64,000 nt of DNA from positions 82,632,623 to 82,696,622 of the forward strand of contig OX104114.1 in NCBI GenBank assembly GCA_944474755.1, written 5' to 3'. How positions within the stretch are numbered: the first letter of the stretch is position 1; every line of letters begins with the position of its first letter. This DNA is from Limnoperna fortunei (Eukaryota; Mollusca; Bivalvia; Mytilida; Modiolidae). A program made the translations under genes and the position numbers. This document shows, one piece after another, positions 41,521-55,055 of the stretch. Below the pieces are notes generated by a model. It was not told the origin of the DNA. It saw only the letters and a program-made list of their open reading frames with translations, and did no database searches.

Positions 41521-42722
41521 AAAATATAGATTCATTAACCGAGGTGAAGCGTAAACATAGACATAGTACATGTGTACTAGCGTTTGATGATGGAACTTTC
41601 GTAACCAAAATCTATTAATCTAACAATAATCTTATTCACTATTTTTGTATATTTGGTACAGGATGACAAAGTTACTTGTCATACAGTCACAGTAAGTAAA
41701 TTATATACAAACGTCTAAGTATTGTGACATCCATATAATATATCTATCCAGCGATATTTCTGAAACATCAGAAATACAGGATTAATATCAAATATTTATA
41801 TATACGTCTACAAATCAAGCCCAACACTGTTAGAGTTAGATTTTAATCCTGTCAAATTTTGTGCTTACCTTCAAAGGAATTCAACTCACACCGTTGTGAC
41901 ACCGTGGCACCCATTCGCCTGTACTAAGCGAGTTATACCCTTCGGCGAAATCGGCTATATAAAAATAACGTAGATGAATCGTAAACATAGACATAGTATA
42001 TAAATAAATCGCCGTCATAATGCACTGGTCGAATTTCTTTTCATTGTTCTGACTGGTTTGTAAGCGACCATACATTTAGCCTTGCTCTAGTTATATAAGT
42101 CGTCAGAACAACTTCTGGCAATATTCAACCTCGTTAGCCGCCTAAATTTGTCTACGTTTTTTCAAATCAGTTCAATTGATTATGACACACAATCATTAAA
42201 CCATTATAACTATCTAAAACAGCCAAGGGGTATTGTTTTGGAAACTAATAAGCGGAAATGTCAAGTCATTTACTTGATGCTATTGCACGCAACATACAAA
42301 TAACTCTGACAGAGTTTTAGTTGTAAATAGATTCCATTGTATTTGATCAATGCAATCATATTTCGTTGATGTGAAACGGTGCTTTGTAGGAAAGAAAACT
42401 TACTTAGCGGCTGAAAAAAGGAGACTTTATTTAAACAGCTTTAATAATTCAACATTGCAAATAACCAGATATATATTATATACTTTAATTGCATAACATC
42501 AGTTCTCACGACATTTACACTTAAATTCAAATGAGTGCAATATAAATGTAATACATTTCAGTGTGTGATAAATAAGGAAAGGGTAACAAATATATGTTGA
42601 ATAGGGACTAATCTACTTCCGAACAATGTTTGTTGCCTATATGTTATGACTTTTAAAAATAATACCTACTTGTCTTTGACAGTATAAATATAGTCTCTAA
42701 TAGTTTTCCCGTTTATTACGAA

Positions 42723-42821
42723 AATTTCTCTATTCGAGATAGTTAATTGTCACCTTTTAAAATGCGAGGTTTACCAAGAACTTTAAAAGGTGAAAATGTA
42801 TCTATTGAGATTGGAGAAATT
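42723..42821. repeat. foldback element (Y copy, longest arms of the short form)
   Basis: Arms of about 42 bp: AATTTCTCTATTCGAGATAG then TTAATTGTCACCTTTTAAA, paired with the right arm. D1 and D2 lack nine bases here. Confidence 0.8.
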
Positions 42822-45659
42822 ATCGATGTATGTTCTTTCTTAACATTCTTTTTTATTCCATTCTAAAAATAAAAAAATGAAAAATAGAAAGCTAATGGAA
42901 CAGTAAATGATACAGATACTTAATAGTCTATTACTTTACAACTGTGCATTGTTGACAAAAGAAACATTTGAATTGGACATTTGAATTGAAGTCGAAAACT
43001 ACAAATTAGATTGTGCTACAAATAGAACTTGGTTTTAATTTTATAGTACTTAAAAGCTGTGCAAAGGTTAAACAAAATTTGTCAACACGTTTTCAAGTTA
43101 CCAACTGGAAAATATCGATGCACCGTAAACGGAGTACGGACTGACGACGGACACTCATATCAATAGGACGCTATTACATTAGTGGCGGGGTATAAAATTA
43201 GACGGACAGACGCTAAGATTAGTATCGGGTATCGATCAAAAACATGCTTGGAATCTACACAATTTTTATTCTCGTCAAACAAATAAAAAATCAATCAGGA
43301 GACTGGTGTTGTCTAATTTACTCGCCCAGCCGTACCGAAAAGTTGAGACGCCTACTTAAGTTACATCAAAAATGATTTTAGGTCATTGACATGTGGACAG
43401 AATGCACGTAAATATGGAGTCAACACGACACTTATTAATAATTAAAGTTAAATAGTACGATACGTATTCAGATTAATACCAAATAACTTTCATTAACACA
43501 ATATTCATCTCGATATTTAAAACGCAAAAAAGTCATTTGTAAAAATAATCATCTGTGTTAAACCAATTAAAGGAATACCATTTTGATATCCTAACAATCC
43601 AGAAATTATTACAACCTAGCACTTAATAAGCTCACTTTCACAAATGAGAACAAACACATAAAAAACCTAATATTATAGAAAACTAAAAAGCATCAAAGAC
43701 AAGATCAACCATAAAATTCAAATATTTAGTAACGATTTTACTATGAACTTCAGTAGAAATTGTACATTTTCGTTGAGCCGTTTTCAATACAAATTCAGCT
43801 TTTCCTTTGTTAAAGGTTTGTCGACAACTTTAGATCTGTGTAACGTCAACATCTTGTCAATACGTTCGACACCAAAAATAAGTTATCTCTCTTTAAGCAA
43901 ATTGGGACGATTAAAGATGCAGATTAGTGTCTTATTCCTTTTTAAGTAGGTGTTCAAGAAATCAAAGGTTCAAAAACGTACAAAACAGGTAGCAGCGAGT
44001 CACATTGATCTTCATATCGGTCAATATATGGTTAACGTCTACCCGCTTGACCTTAAAAAACTACCCATTCGATGTAGTCTGTCAGATATATTTACAAAAA
44101 CAGGTCGCAGCGGGTGGGGCACAATGATTCTCATATTGGTCAACATATGGGTAACGGGTTGACCGCACATCTTGCAGAATTTCGGATCTGAAAAAAAGAA
44201 ACTGTAAATTACTTTAACAAATCCCGCTTCGATGTAGTCTGTCAGATTTATTTTCATTTGAGCTCGTTTGCACACCGATTCGTTTCGATATATATAAACT
44301 GTTTATACACATATAGAATTTAAAAAGAAACATATGGATATAAAGACTACACTCAAAGATATCAACAAATAATAGCTAAGTTACTAAAATTACTTACATT
44401 ACAAGAATATTCAGCTGATTTCAACTCCACTAGTTCCGTCGTCCCAAATCCTTTAATTTTATCCCTTACATATGACTTGAGAAAACACGACGAGTGTTAT
44501 TAATGATGTGCGGTTTTTTTTTAAATATTTAGTTGAGTTTGTCATTCGGATTGTTATTGTTGTCTAAATCACAGTATATGCTATGGAAAACATTAGTATG
44601 CACAGGCGAATTATTCTGGATCTTTGACAAACAGAAACAATATAAATTCTACATTCAAAACGAGGGTCGCATGAACTAAAACTGTAATTATATTTAAAAA
44701 AATATATAATGCTTAAATTTGACCATCGAAAATTTTGACTATAGTCTTATTTAAAAACAACAGGAGAAAATATGTGTTCATTTGATTGAAAAACTGTTCG
44801 TTAATAAAAAAAAACTCGTTGATAGACCACTTGAAACCATGTATTATACAAAATTCAGAAAAGTTTTAATAAAACATTTAGAAGGTGTCTTTTTGTTTTT
44901 TATTTATTAAAGGCAATTTTGACAGTCTTTGAATATCGACACCATTTTAGCATATTGTCCAACAAGATGTTAGGGTGATAAAAAAGCGTTTACATTTCCC
45001 CTAATCCATTTTAACCCACTTAATCTTTCCTTGTTGACCATTTAGTTTTATCGTGATTGATCACATCTTCCTTTTTATCTTCCAAAACTTGCAATTGTGA
45101 TTTTCTGTCATTTTCCGATTTGGTAAAAAATCTAAATCTAAAGGATTTGCATTTCTTTTCATCTTATTGAACAGATCTTATATGAACTTAACAAAAGCGT
45201 ACATAAAATAGTATTTTTAAAATTTTAATATTCTTTTGATATTTTCATTTGCATACGTGTGTTTTTTTGATGTGGTTTTCCACTCTGATATGTCTATATT
45301 TCGTATCTAATATGCAGAACGGATACAAATGCTTAGAACATATATAAACTTATACGGAAATTCAAAATCAATCACTACTTTAAATCTTTCAATATTATTA
45401 TGCAAATATATATTACTGTTTTTCCTGGTTCATGTTCTCGCTAGAATAGTTAACTTAAATGAATTTAAAGACAAATAAAATTATTGCAAAAAGATCTTAT
45501 TAATATACACATTGGGCTTTGAAGTGCGAACGTTGAGATAGTAGTTCATTAGGATAAAATAATAATAAATAATGTATTAACGCCATTTTGATCACATTTG
45601 CATATATATCACGGTGTCAAGTTTTTTTTTATTGAGCGAGGAAGGCTCTCGTCTTTAAG

Positions 45660-46020
45660 AATAATTTATTGCATGTTTGCTTGAAGTACAGCGAGAAATA
45701 TTTTAGACATATTCAGGACGAGAACAAGTTAACAAAAAAATTAATTCAAAAAAAGATTTTTTACTGCTACTGAAAAAGTAAGGGGTATGGGTAGAGGCGG
45801 ACAGATTTGCCTCTCGACATCTTAAGAAGTCGTTATCGTGCACGGAGAGTTGCACTCTCCAAACACGTTGCGCACTGTGGTCCGCGATAAATCTTTTTGT
45901 ATTATGACTTGACAACCTCTAACATGAGGGCATCTAACATCCGCCACTCGAGAGCACGCTGCGTAGCTGTGGATCGAGCAATGTGAATCTTACAGTTTGG
46001 TCCCAGACATGGTTAAAAAC
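45660..46020 (-). repeat. repeat R copy in Y
   Basis: It extends from the ACGAGAACAAGTTAAC region through CAGTTTGGTCCCAGAC, so it is longer than the X version, which shows that X lost sequence. Confidence 0.65.
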
Positions 46021-46872
46021 ATGAGACCTTCGGGAGAAAAATTGGCAATTATTGTAAATCGAAATTCGAGTCTACGTGTAGCACATATTGTTTGAAATAG
46101 GTCTCGTATTGCCTAGACCACTCGCCACCAAAGCATATATTGTAAAATTGTAACTTGTCGACGACCCGTGATAAGATTTATCTTTTGAAAATTAAAATCA
46201 ATAAATGTTAAAATATAGCTTTAAATATTTCCTATAACTATAACTCTTTAGTTTTCAGAAATTCATTTTTCAAAAATTTCTTTTGACGGTTACCTAATTA
46301 AAGTGTCAAATACCCAACTTTTACTTTGTGTAGGCCAACAACGGCAAGCTTGCTTCTGGTTGGCAAAAATAGAAAAATAAATCAAATACTGGTAAATGAA
46401 AAATTTGTAACGTTTGTTCCGTTATATTTAATCCGGCTAATGCTATTTACAATTTACGAATAATCATCATTCTAAAACGTCCACCACTCCTGTTACCAGC
46501 TTTATTGTAATCAGCATTCAAAAGCACAGTTTTCTGAGAAATTGTGTTGCTCACGTTTAAGTATATTAACAATGCGCACCGATTGTTTTTATTGGGTTTG
46601 GGTTTCTCACTTTCTGTTTACGTGTTTTTGTTTAGTTTTTGTTTCGTGTTCTCTGTTTGTCTTTATCAGGATTTGTATTTTCCCTTGACTTTTGCTTCTA
46701 GATGTTTTTGGTTTCTTGCTATTTGTCTTACGACAACCGTTATCGGTAGTCGCTTGAGTGACCTTTTATTATTCTGTAATAAAAGTAAGTAAATGTGTCA
46801 AATAACGTTTTAATCACATATCCAATCCTGTGGTATGTAGCAAGTGTAAAACTATGTTCTTGTTGGTATACT
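46021..46872. other. Y-only interval, no gene seen
   Basis: Sequence missing from X by deletion. The 82-codon hydrophobic frame at 46544-46792 has no recognisable family and I do not call it a gene. Confidence 0.5.
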
Positions 46873-46960
46873 GTCCACTATACTATGCTATGCTATGCTA
46901 TGCCATACCATACCATACCATACCATACCATACCATACCATACCATACTATATTCTATTC
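46873..46960. repeat. CCATA microsatellite, short allele in Y
   Basis: CTATG then CCATA pentamers, about 90 bp. Counterpart of 34605-34885. Confidence 0.9.
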
Positions 46961-49900
46961 TATCATTTAATTATAAATTTCAAATTATTTTGTATAAAGT
47001 TCGAAAGGAGTTATAAACTAATCTACGACATGGCGGCTTCGAGTTGTAACAAATGTTTAAAAAAATAATTATTTAGCATGTTACTACTATTTACTATACA
47101 ACATTTATCACAAAGCCTTATGGAAATGTTTCATACAAGTAAAGGAGGATAATCTGCGCCTTCAATACAGTACGGGGAGCATCTGCTATGGACACAAAGA
47201 TAAAACATTACTGTTTAGAACAGTTAATATTTGAGTCATAAATGTATAAAACAATTGTGGATGTTAATAGCTATTGTGGAGTTTTCTGGTGATAGATATA
47301 CAACGCGTGCATAGAACAATTTGGATTGGCATATTTTATCTGAAATATATATCAAGATCCTATCCAAGTAGTACTCAATTATGTGAACATCAAAACGAGC
47401 ATATATTAAATCAAGCACACAACCCATTACCTTTTGATTTTTGCGATAAGAATCTTTTGTGTCCAGTGGTATGTTAAATAAAAAAAACTTTACCCAGAAT
47501 CTTTTAGATTTCATTTAGAGTCAATTACTGTGCAGTTGTCTTCTTAACGTTGGATTTTGATACAAGGTAACTAGTTTCTTTTCTGCAAATGCTTTCCATT
47601 CATTTCATTGAGGATGAACGGATGTCTCTTAATTTTTAAACGTCTTGAAGGGTTCCGCTTACTGATGTCACCAAATGCAACCCATCCTTTTCTCCTTTAG
47701 ATTAAAAGCGACCACTTTGATATTGAGATTTTTAACCGTGAGGTTTACTTCTGCCACCTTCGGAGATTTTTTCTTTGCTTACAGCGCTTTTATCTTCTGA
47801 AATTTACCCTTTACACATTCTAAATCTTTGTTTACATTCATTGGTATAATTTTAGTTATAAAGGCACGCATCCGTTTTTTCTGTGAAAGTTTTTCTTAAA
47901 ACCATTCTTATTGATTGTTAAATGTAAGTAAGGAATGCATGTTTTTATCAGTAAACACGTGAGATCAATACTGTATCTGGACAAAATAATAATGTTACTT
48001 TGGGTACAAAATCGTGTTGCATTATTAGTCGTTGGTTTTGGCGGGTTTTAGCTGTTAGGAGTAACACAAGTTTAAGATTAAACTTGGAGTACACATAAAA
48101 AGCAGACACAGCCTAAACTAAACTATAAATGATTGGTCCTTATCACTTTACAGAAAACCGCATGTCCAATCTGGTCAATACAATGCAATTACTTTGGGCA
48201 ACATAAATTGATTAATGACAACAAGTCTACATATACTGTTGCTTTAAGCATCATTTACGTCGTAGTAATTCAGAGTATTTGTACCAGCTGATGGATCATT
48301 TCCCTTCGCCATACAGATGATTTAGTATATACAGTACATCAGTTATAAAGAATGTTAGACATATGCAACTTTTAATATTTATTTTATTTAAAAGTATCGA
48401 TGCATAAACATTAAATATTCTGCATGTTAAACCGATGATTTCATTGTATATATTATACAACATTATTCAGTTTGTATAAAAAAATATTCAGTTGAAGAAC
48501 GTATCGGTAATTTATAAATAATACATTTTTGACGATTTCAGTATGTCAAACTAATGGTCAGTAATTACGACCTAGATTACTTGACGAAAATGCCATTTCA
48601 AGTACTTACCAATTGCTTCATTATTTCACTGTTTAACTGACTGTCTTTTAAAAAATATATTATAAATCTTTGATATATAAAAAAGAAAATAGCTGGAAAA
48701 CAATTCTTCATTAAAGGCGTTAAACTTATACGAAAGAGCGTAGTTTCGTGTCTAATCACGTAAAGTTAAAAAAAAATAAGGAAAAGAAAATCAATGTTAT
48801 TGACAGCTGGAAACAAAACTGCTATGTCCGCTTATAAAAATGCATAGTTGAAATAAAGATCCGGCATAAAAGGGGGACTCTTACGAAACGCTTATGTAGT
48901 TTACAGCGAATATAGAAGAGTAAAAATTATATATGTACAAGAAAGACGGCCTTATTCTAATACATTGGACTATGTAATCTACCTTAAATGATGTTTAATT
49001 CAAGTATAATGCAAACTACAAGTAAGTGTAAATAAATCGGTTATTCTGGTTGATATGGGTTTGATATTATATACCACTGATACGCCAACACATTTCCTTC
49101 AATATGAGTTAAAATTCTGTCAAGATAAGTAATTTTATTAACAAGACTCAAAGTTTAGAATCCTACAGATCCATAACACTGTTCGTCTTTACCATTCTGA
49201 TCTCAATTTGACATAACGTTATGGACATATCTTTAAAAAATTTCAATTGCAGATCTTATAGTTGTATTCATATTTTGCTAAGCCTGAAACTGATCTTGAT
49301 TAAGTCTTTTTGTAGTACCCTGTCAATTTGATCACTTGTTGTTTAAGGGAGCATTAAGTTGGAAATAATGATGAAATGCTACTTTTCGTATTTTAACCGA
49401 ATATGCAAAATATCCTTCGTATTGTGCAATGTACAGTTAAAGGTACCGTGATTAAAAATATGATGATAATATTCAAAAACAAAACTATCTGAAGCGTAGA
49501 TTTTGTGCTGAAAAACTCTTATAACATACGAAAACACCTAACGCAGAACAGTGTCACAAAATTGTTTTGTTTTGATTAGGCTAATCGACATCTCACGCTC
49601 ACAACAGGATCTCAATAAAACTTCGAACTACAGCAGATTCTCTATATGGTATAACAAAAAAAGTGTTATAAACTTTCAAATTCCAGTACATTAATTTCTA
49701 TAAATGATAAAAATCACTTTATCCCGTTTTCGCCCAGTATGCTGTATGATACATGTTTTTAATATTTTTTTATTAGTTTGTTATACTGTCTTTGAGTCAT
49801 TAAATTTATCATGAAGTTTATTTTAATTATGTTTACATGGGAAGAGAAAGTGTTAAATATCCAAGCTTATAATAAACGAAAGTACGATTTTACGGATACA

Positions 49901-50453
49901 TTACAGTTGTAATTACTTTGACAGAGATTTAAATAACAGTAACATAACGACCATTATTTTCAAGGCTTGTTTATGTTGTTTAGACAAAGATTGGTGATAA
50001 AACACGTGAGACGGTTCTTAGGCTTGCCATTTAATTATCCTTGAAATAAAGCTGACATATCATATAAGATATATTTGTGTCCCCCAGACATAAAAGTCAG
50101 TGAACGTGAGAACAAATAATGGAAATGCTGATATGATATAAGTAGGTATGAAACGCATATAGAAAATAGACAGTATTGAGAAGTATGAAACACAGATAGA
50201 ACATAGACATTAATTTGATGTTATAAACATATAATGATAAAGAGTAAAGCGCAATAATAGGATTAATGGATTGCTGTTTAACTTTCAGCAAGACATATTT
50301 TTAGCTATATTCAGGAGTGAAAATAATAATCAGTATTGATAATAAAACATAAGAATTCCTTCTCCTAAAGGAAGAACATGATCTCAAATAATAATATGAG
50401 AATATATACAGATACAAAAGGTACTTAAAACTTTAGATAATATATAACATCAG

Positions 50454-52113
50454 AATTACCAGCTAAAATGAATTGTAAAAAAAATTGAATCAGTTGAATA
50501 AAAACGTTCCCGAACGTGGTCCACGGCAAAACAGTCCATCCAGACATGCTTTACAGTAATGTCTTTAAGTTATTTAACTTCAAACGTTAAATAATATATA
50601 ACATCACAATTACCAGCTAAAATGAATTGTAAAATAAAATTGAATCAATTGAATAAAAACGTTCCCGAACGTGGTCCACGGCAAAACAGTCCACCCAGAC
50701 ATGCTTGACAGTACATGTATATAGACAGTTGCATGGCACACACTCGAACCGTGGATCGTTATTCAAAACATAATTATGTGTCGTCCTGGTGTAACCTAGA
50801 CGACACCTTGTTAAAACAAATTGGTCCCGACGATCTCGACATATATTAAAATTAGTAATACGAAGTATTACTTGAGACTTATGAAGTTTATATTTACATT
50901 CGACATCCCAACCACTTTGCAATAACTTATATTAAATACATTTAAAAATAAACGGTTTAAAATCATTTTACAGTTAATAATAACGTTTTAAAAGCATAAT
51001 TGGCTTCTTTGTCCACGGCTGTTTTTCTAAGGATTCCAAGTCATGACTGGAAATGCAGAAAAATACAACCTCTTTTGTAAGCGATTTATCAATTTAAAAT
51101 TATTATTATAACCTAGAATTTTCTTTACTCAGAATTTACGATAACGAATCGGTACAAGTAATAAATTTACTCTCAACTGAGAAAGCAATTATGCTAAGTT
51201 CAAGAAGAACAGCTTGTGATTCTGAACTAAATACAGAGGAAGCGTAAGGTAGGGTGTGAGTTTCAACACGGTCTTCAAAAACAGCGATTGAAGCAACTTT
51301 ATCGCCGTCTTTTGATTCATCTGTATATACTGTATTATGGACAGGATATTACGATTTATTTCTGCGGAGTGTTACTGAATAATTAAATGGTTTGTTTCGG
51401 ATTTTGTATGCATTTTCAAATCGTAAATAAATACGGGTTTGAGGTTCAACCAAGGATGATTTCAACAGGAGCTATTTCATCTAAATTTATACCAGAATAT
51501 TCCAAATGAGATTTAATTCTTACGCCAAAAGTTGAATTTTGTCTGGATGTTTTTAAACAAATGTTTTCGTAAAGAGGTTTGAAAGCAGTCGGGAACCGGA
51601 TTGACATGATAAGTCTTAAATTTTGTTGTGTATTGCAAACCGAACTTAATTCTCCTTTGATACAAAGAAGACTCCTTTGCTTGTATACATAACCTATTTA
51701 CAGTTGTGGTTCTAAATGCTCGAGGGCATATTCCTAATCCTTGATAGTGAAATGGGTTAAGGATTTTGACTTCTGGCCATAAATAAAACAATCACTATCC
51801 AATTCCGATCGAGCCAGCGAATTAAAACATCGCACACAGCACCCTAGTCGTTGCTTGACACGAGTTTAAATATCCAAAGCATCCAAGCTTCTACCCTTTA
51901 ACATTTTGATATAGGGTAGAACGATTAGACAAGTCAAATATGAGACCAAAAAATTGCTTCTTCTACAACTTTGATACGACTTTTATACAATTTTAACTCG
52001 GGACCAGGGTCATCTTCCGTTCATTACAAAAATGCACTCCAACAGTTGTATTGACAGTGAAGAATTAAAAACCATTCTCAATAGCCTTTTTCTCAATTCT
52101 TTCAAAACGTACT
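50454..52113 (-). pseudogene. jockey-like LINE 3' fragment, copy Y
   Basis: It is longer than the X copy. It includes the RT end (about 52040-52113), AFRTTTVNRLCIQAKESSLYQ (51513-51791 frame), an RNase H start (VYTDESKDGDKVASIAVFED near 51290-51340) and the C-terminal RDQFVLTRCRLGYTRTTHNY...CFAVDHVRERFYS (50617-50922). Frames are broken. The 3'-most 150 bp are locally duplicated. Confidence 0.82.
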
Positions 52114-52937
52114 GCAGCTGACACTCGACATGATTTACGTTTTTCTTTGGCAACATATGAATAATTCATCAACATATAGACAACCATCAAGCAAGCAACT
52201 CGAGCAAGGCTACAAATTTTAATACTAATCAAAGTTACAGAAAAATCCTACCCTGGGGATTACCCATCTCCTGTTCAAAAGGGTCAGTCAAAGTAGAATT
52301 CACATTACCTTTAAGTTCTTGGTCAGATGAAAAGCTTGATACAAAGGTAGGAAATTAAAATTAATATAAGAGCTAAACTGAACTGTGGAATTATATGATT
52401 TGCTAGTATGCGAAATTTGTTTGTTAAAGATGCGCTTTGCCAAATTGTGCGTGAAGATATGCATGTAGCTTTAAAGTTGCCAATCGAGAAACATTTAATA
52501 TACTTACCAAACATTGGTACATGTCATATAAACAGTTATTTTAAGAAAGCCTGAAGCTATCTATTATTTAAATTGTCTACTTCAATTACAATAATAAGAT
52601 TTGGGTCCCTTTCCGTCTACATAATTACATGTATGAAATGTCAATATCGATTACTGTTTAATTTCGTTTAAATAAGAATGCGATGTCAATATTCTATCGT
52701 CCTAACGGTTTATGTAATTACAGAAATATCGCTCACGTTGATAATTCAGTAGTCAATATTCATTAGTGTAAAGAAGACATTAAACTACAAACGACATTTT
52801 AATTTAACATGTTGTTGCAAAATATACAGGTGTCGCTTTGGACATTTGCATTCATGTGATAATAGGATTGTTAATTAAAACAAAAGTAGACCTATTTAAT
52901 GACATGTCGTGTATTTTAGACTTTCAGATAATTATAG
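52114..52937. other. AT-rich interval, LINE remnants possible
   Basis: No gene. Minus-strand reading suggests faint continuation of RT-like sequence near 52240-52320, which is too decayed to call. Confidence 0.4.
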
Positions 52938-53053
52938 ATTATTTACGCTTTTTGAAACGAGATGCATTTTCTCGTCGTATCTCATCGAAGGGCGACAGCC
53001 CTGAGATGAGATGGCGAGAAAATGCATCGAGTTTCAAAAAACGTAAATAATTT
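52938..53053. repeat. 116-bp foldback element
   Basis: ATTATTTACG...TTTTTGAAAC...GATGCATTTTCTCG...TCTCATC pairs with its complement on the right. A nested AGGGC-GACA-GCCCT sits at the tip. It has no sequence in common with the other foldbacks. Confidence 0.85.
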
Positions 53054-54719
53054 GTTTATCACTGTTTTGTAACATTGTGACGTCACAGTGTTTACTCAAC
53101 GACGTCTTGACAGTCGAGGTGAGATGGGCCTATCTCGCGCTAAGAGGGGGGATGGAATAATATCGCACATAAAGAACAAAGGAAAATACTGCAAAATATC
53201 GATAATAGATAATATAATTAATAGAATCAGGGATTTTAGTAGCTTTTTCACGCACCACATATATATTACAAGAAGTGTTTGTAATGATTCTTTTACATGC
53301 TACTAGCTCGAATCACAGTTATAGATTTAAGGCAAATGGCCACATTCTTATATCTAGTTTCATCACCTAAGAGTTAGTGCCAAGCTTGGTATTGACGTTA
53401 AGAACAAAACTGGATTATTTATATCTAAACCTGCACCAGTCTGTCATTTTGTATTGATGGTATACATTTTTTGCATACATTTTATGCACCTACAAAATAA
53501 AAATCATTCCTTAAACTATGCATGCAGTTGGGTTTAACACCCTATCGATTTATAAAGCAAAACAAAACTAATCAAGAATTATGACTGACACTAAATTTTG
53601 TTTCACATATGCTCGCCCTAGACTACTACAGACAAAAATAATACAGTTTACTTTAGTTTTTAAAAAAGGTAAATGTGACAAAAAAATCACCGCACTCAGC
53701 CAGCAAAAAAAAAGTAATAAATAAAACAGCACGGACGGACATCAAAACACTCGACACAGAAAAATTATGCTATATATTTTTTTTTACAAAATTATGTTCT
53801 AGAGAAATAAAATCTTACTTGAAAGATAGAAATATCCATCTAGTATTTCAATGTTACGTGGTATTTATTAGTTAATGTATGGCTTTATGGTGTTTGTGGT
53901 ATAAATACATAAAGTTATCACTGAATTTGTAATTTTGAAACTTTTCTGCTAATAGTCTGGTAATTGTTTCTGTAAGGTGGGAGTTTTTTCTATCAGGATC
54001 TTAAATGTAAGCAACATCTGTAGTCTGATTTAATTGCTGTCTATATCTGATCCTAACAATGAATCTTTACTTAATCGAACATAATGTTTGCCGCAGACAG
54101 AATTAAATACTCATTTGGTTATTCAACTAAAGTAGTTTGTTTGGAAATGAAAGTCATTGTTAATAATTGAAATAATGTTAGAATGATATTTAAGTATGCT
54201 TAATGTCGACATCTTGTAGAAAGACTATTAGAAATAGTTACTATTAAATTAAATTAAAGGAAACCTCGTAATATCAAATATGTTAGATTAAAAGGGTACA
54301 ATCCGAATGAAGAAAGATAGGTCATCTTGGTAATATAAGCGTCTATGTCTTCGAGCCTGAAAAGGCTTCATTTACTCCTGCTAAAATTAACTATCAAATT
54401 CAATATTCTGATATTAATCTTTTGATATTTTTTTGCTTATAGTACCAGCTATAGTCATATCTAATATTATGAAATTTGTGGAAATGAAATGCTGTTAAAT
54501 ACGTTTGTTAATGGTTGTTTTTTCAGCAGGTTATATTCTCGATATATTCAAGGCTTGAAACATGAAATCGTTTGCAAATTCAAACTATAAACCATGTTTA
54601 ATATACAGTCGTCTGACAATAGAATGTGGATTCGAACACATTAAGGATAAAGGTATTAGAATTATAAAAAGATTACACCAGACAAAATGAATTGTAAACA
54701 CCTATTTATCTGACTATAC
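53054..54719. other. AT-rich interval, no gene seen
   Basis: TGACGTCA at 53078-53085 beside the foldback; otherwise nothing recognisable. Confidence 0.5.
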
Positions 54720-55055
54720 TGGTAGGGCATCCAATGGTCGTCTCAGAAAGCTTGTCAAGGTGGCGGAAAGTGGAATCTCTTTCGTAAGGACTCTCAGGTC
54801 ATTACACGTAAAGCATGGCTTCACTTAGACCACAGTATGTTTTTTTTGTAGAGTACACGCTCCTTAAACAATAATGAACAATTTGAATATTTCGGAAAGA
54901 TGCCGCTACAAAAGGTTAAATTTAACATCGTACCTAAAAGGCCATAAAGGTTTCAGTTAAATTTCTATTTTGTTAGTTGTATTTGTGTTTTTGTCTTGAT
55001 TACTGCTAAAAAATTGCTTGCTGGACGTTAGGAAAACATTCACTCAATCGATCAT
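54720..55055 (+). repeat. decayed repeat R copy
   Basis: GATGCCGCTACAAAAGGTTAAATT and AAAATTGCTTGCTGGACGTTAG followed by CACTCAATCGATC correspond to the body and tail of R. Confidence 0.55.

Larger units (their letters stand above)
40764..52113. repeat. large duplication copy Y
   Basis: The homologue of copy X. It lacks the SINE and the 913-bp array element and has a shorter microsatellite. It has intact R sequence to about 46015, an extra 125-bp piece at about 43642-43765, an extra piece of about 95 bp at 48341-48435, and a 154-bp local tandem duplication at 50454-50760. It ends at CGTACTGCA, like X. No intact gene is seen. Confidence 0.9.

Noticed and set aside
46544..46792. 82-codon hydrophobic frame as a membrane protein
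   Set aside because: T-rich DNA on the coding strand yields Phe/Leu/Ser-rich frames by chance. No start context or homologue is visible, and it lies in an interval lost from copy X.
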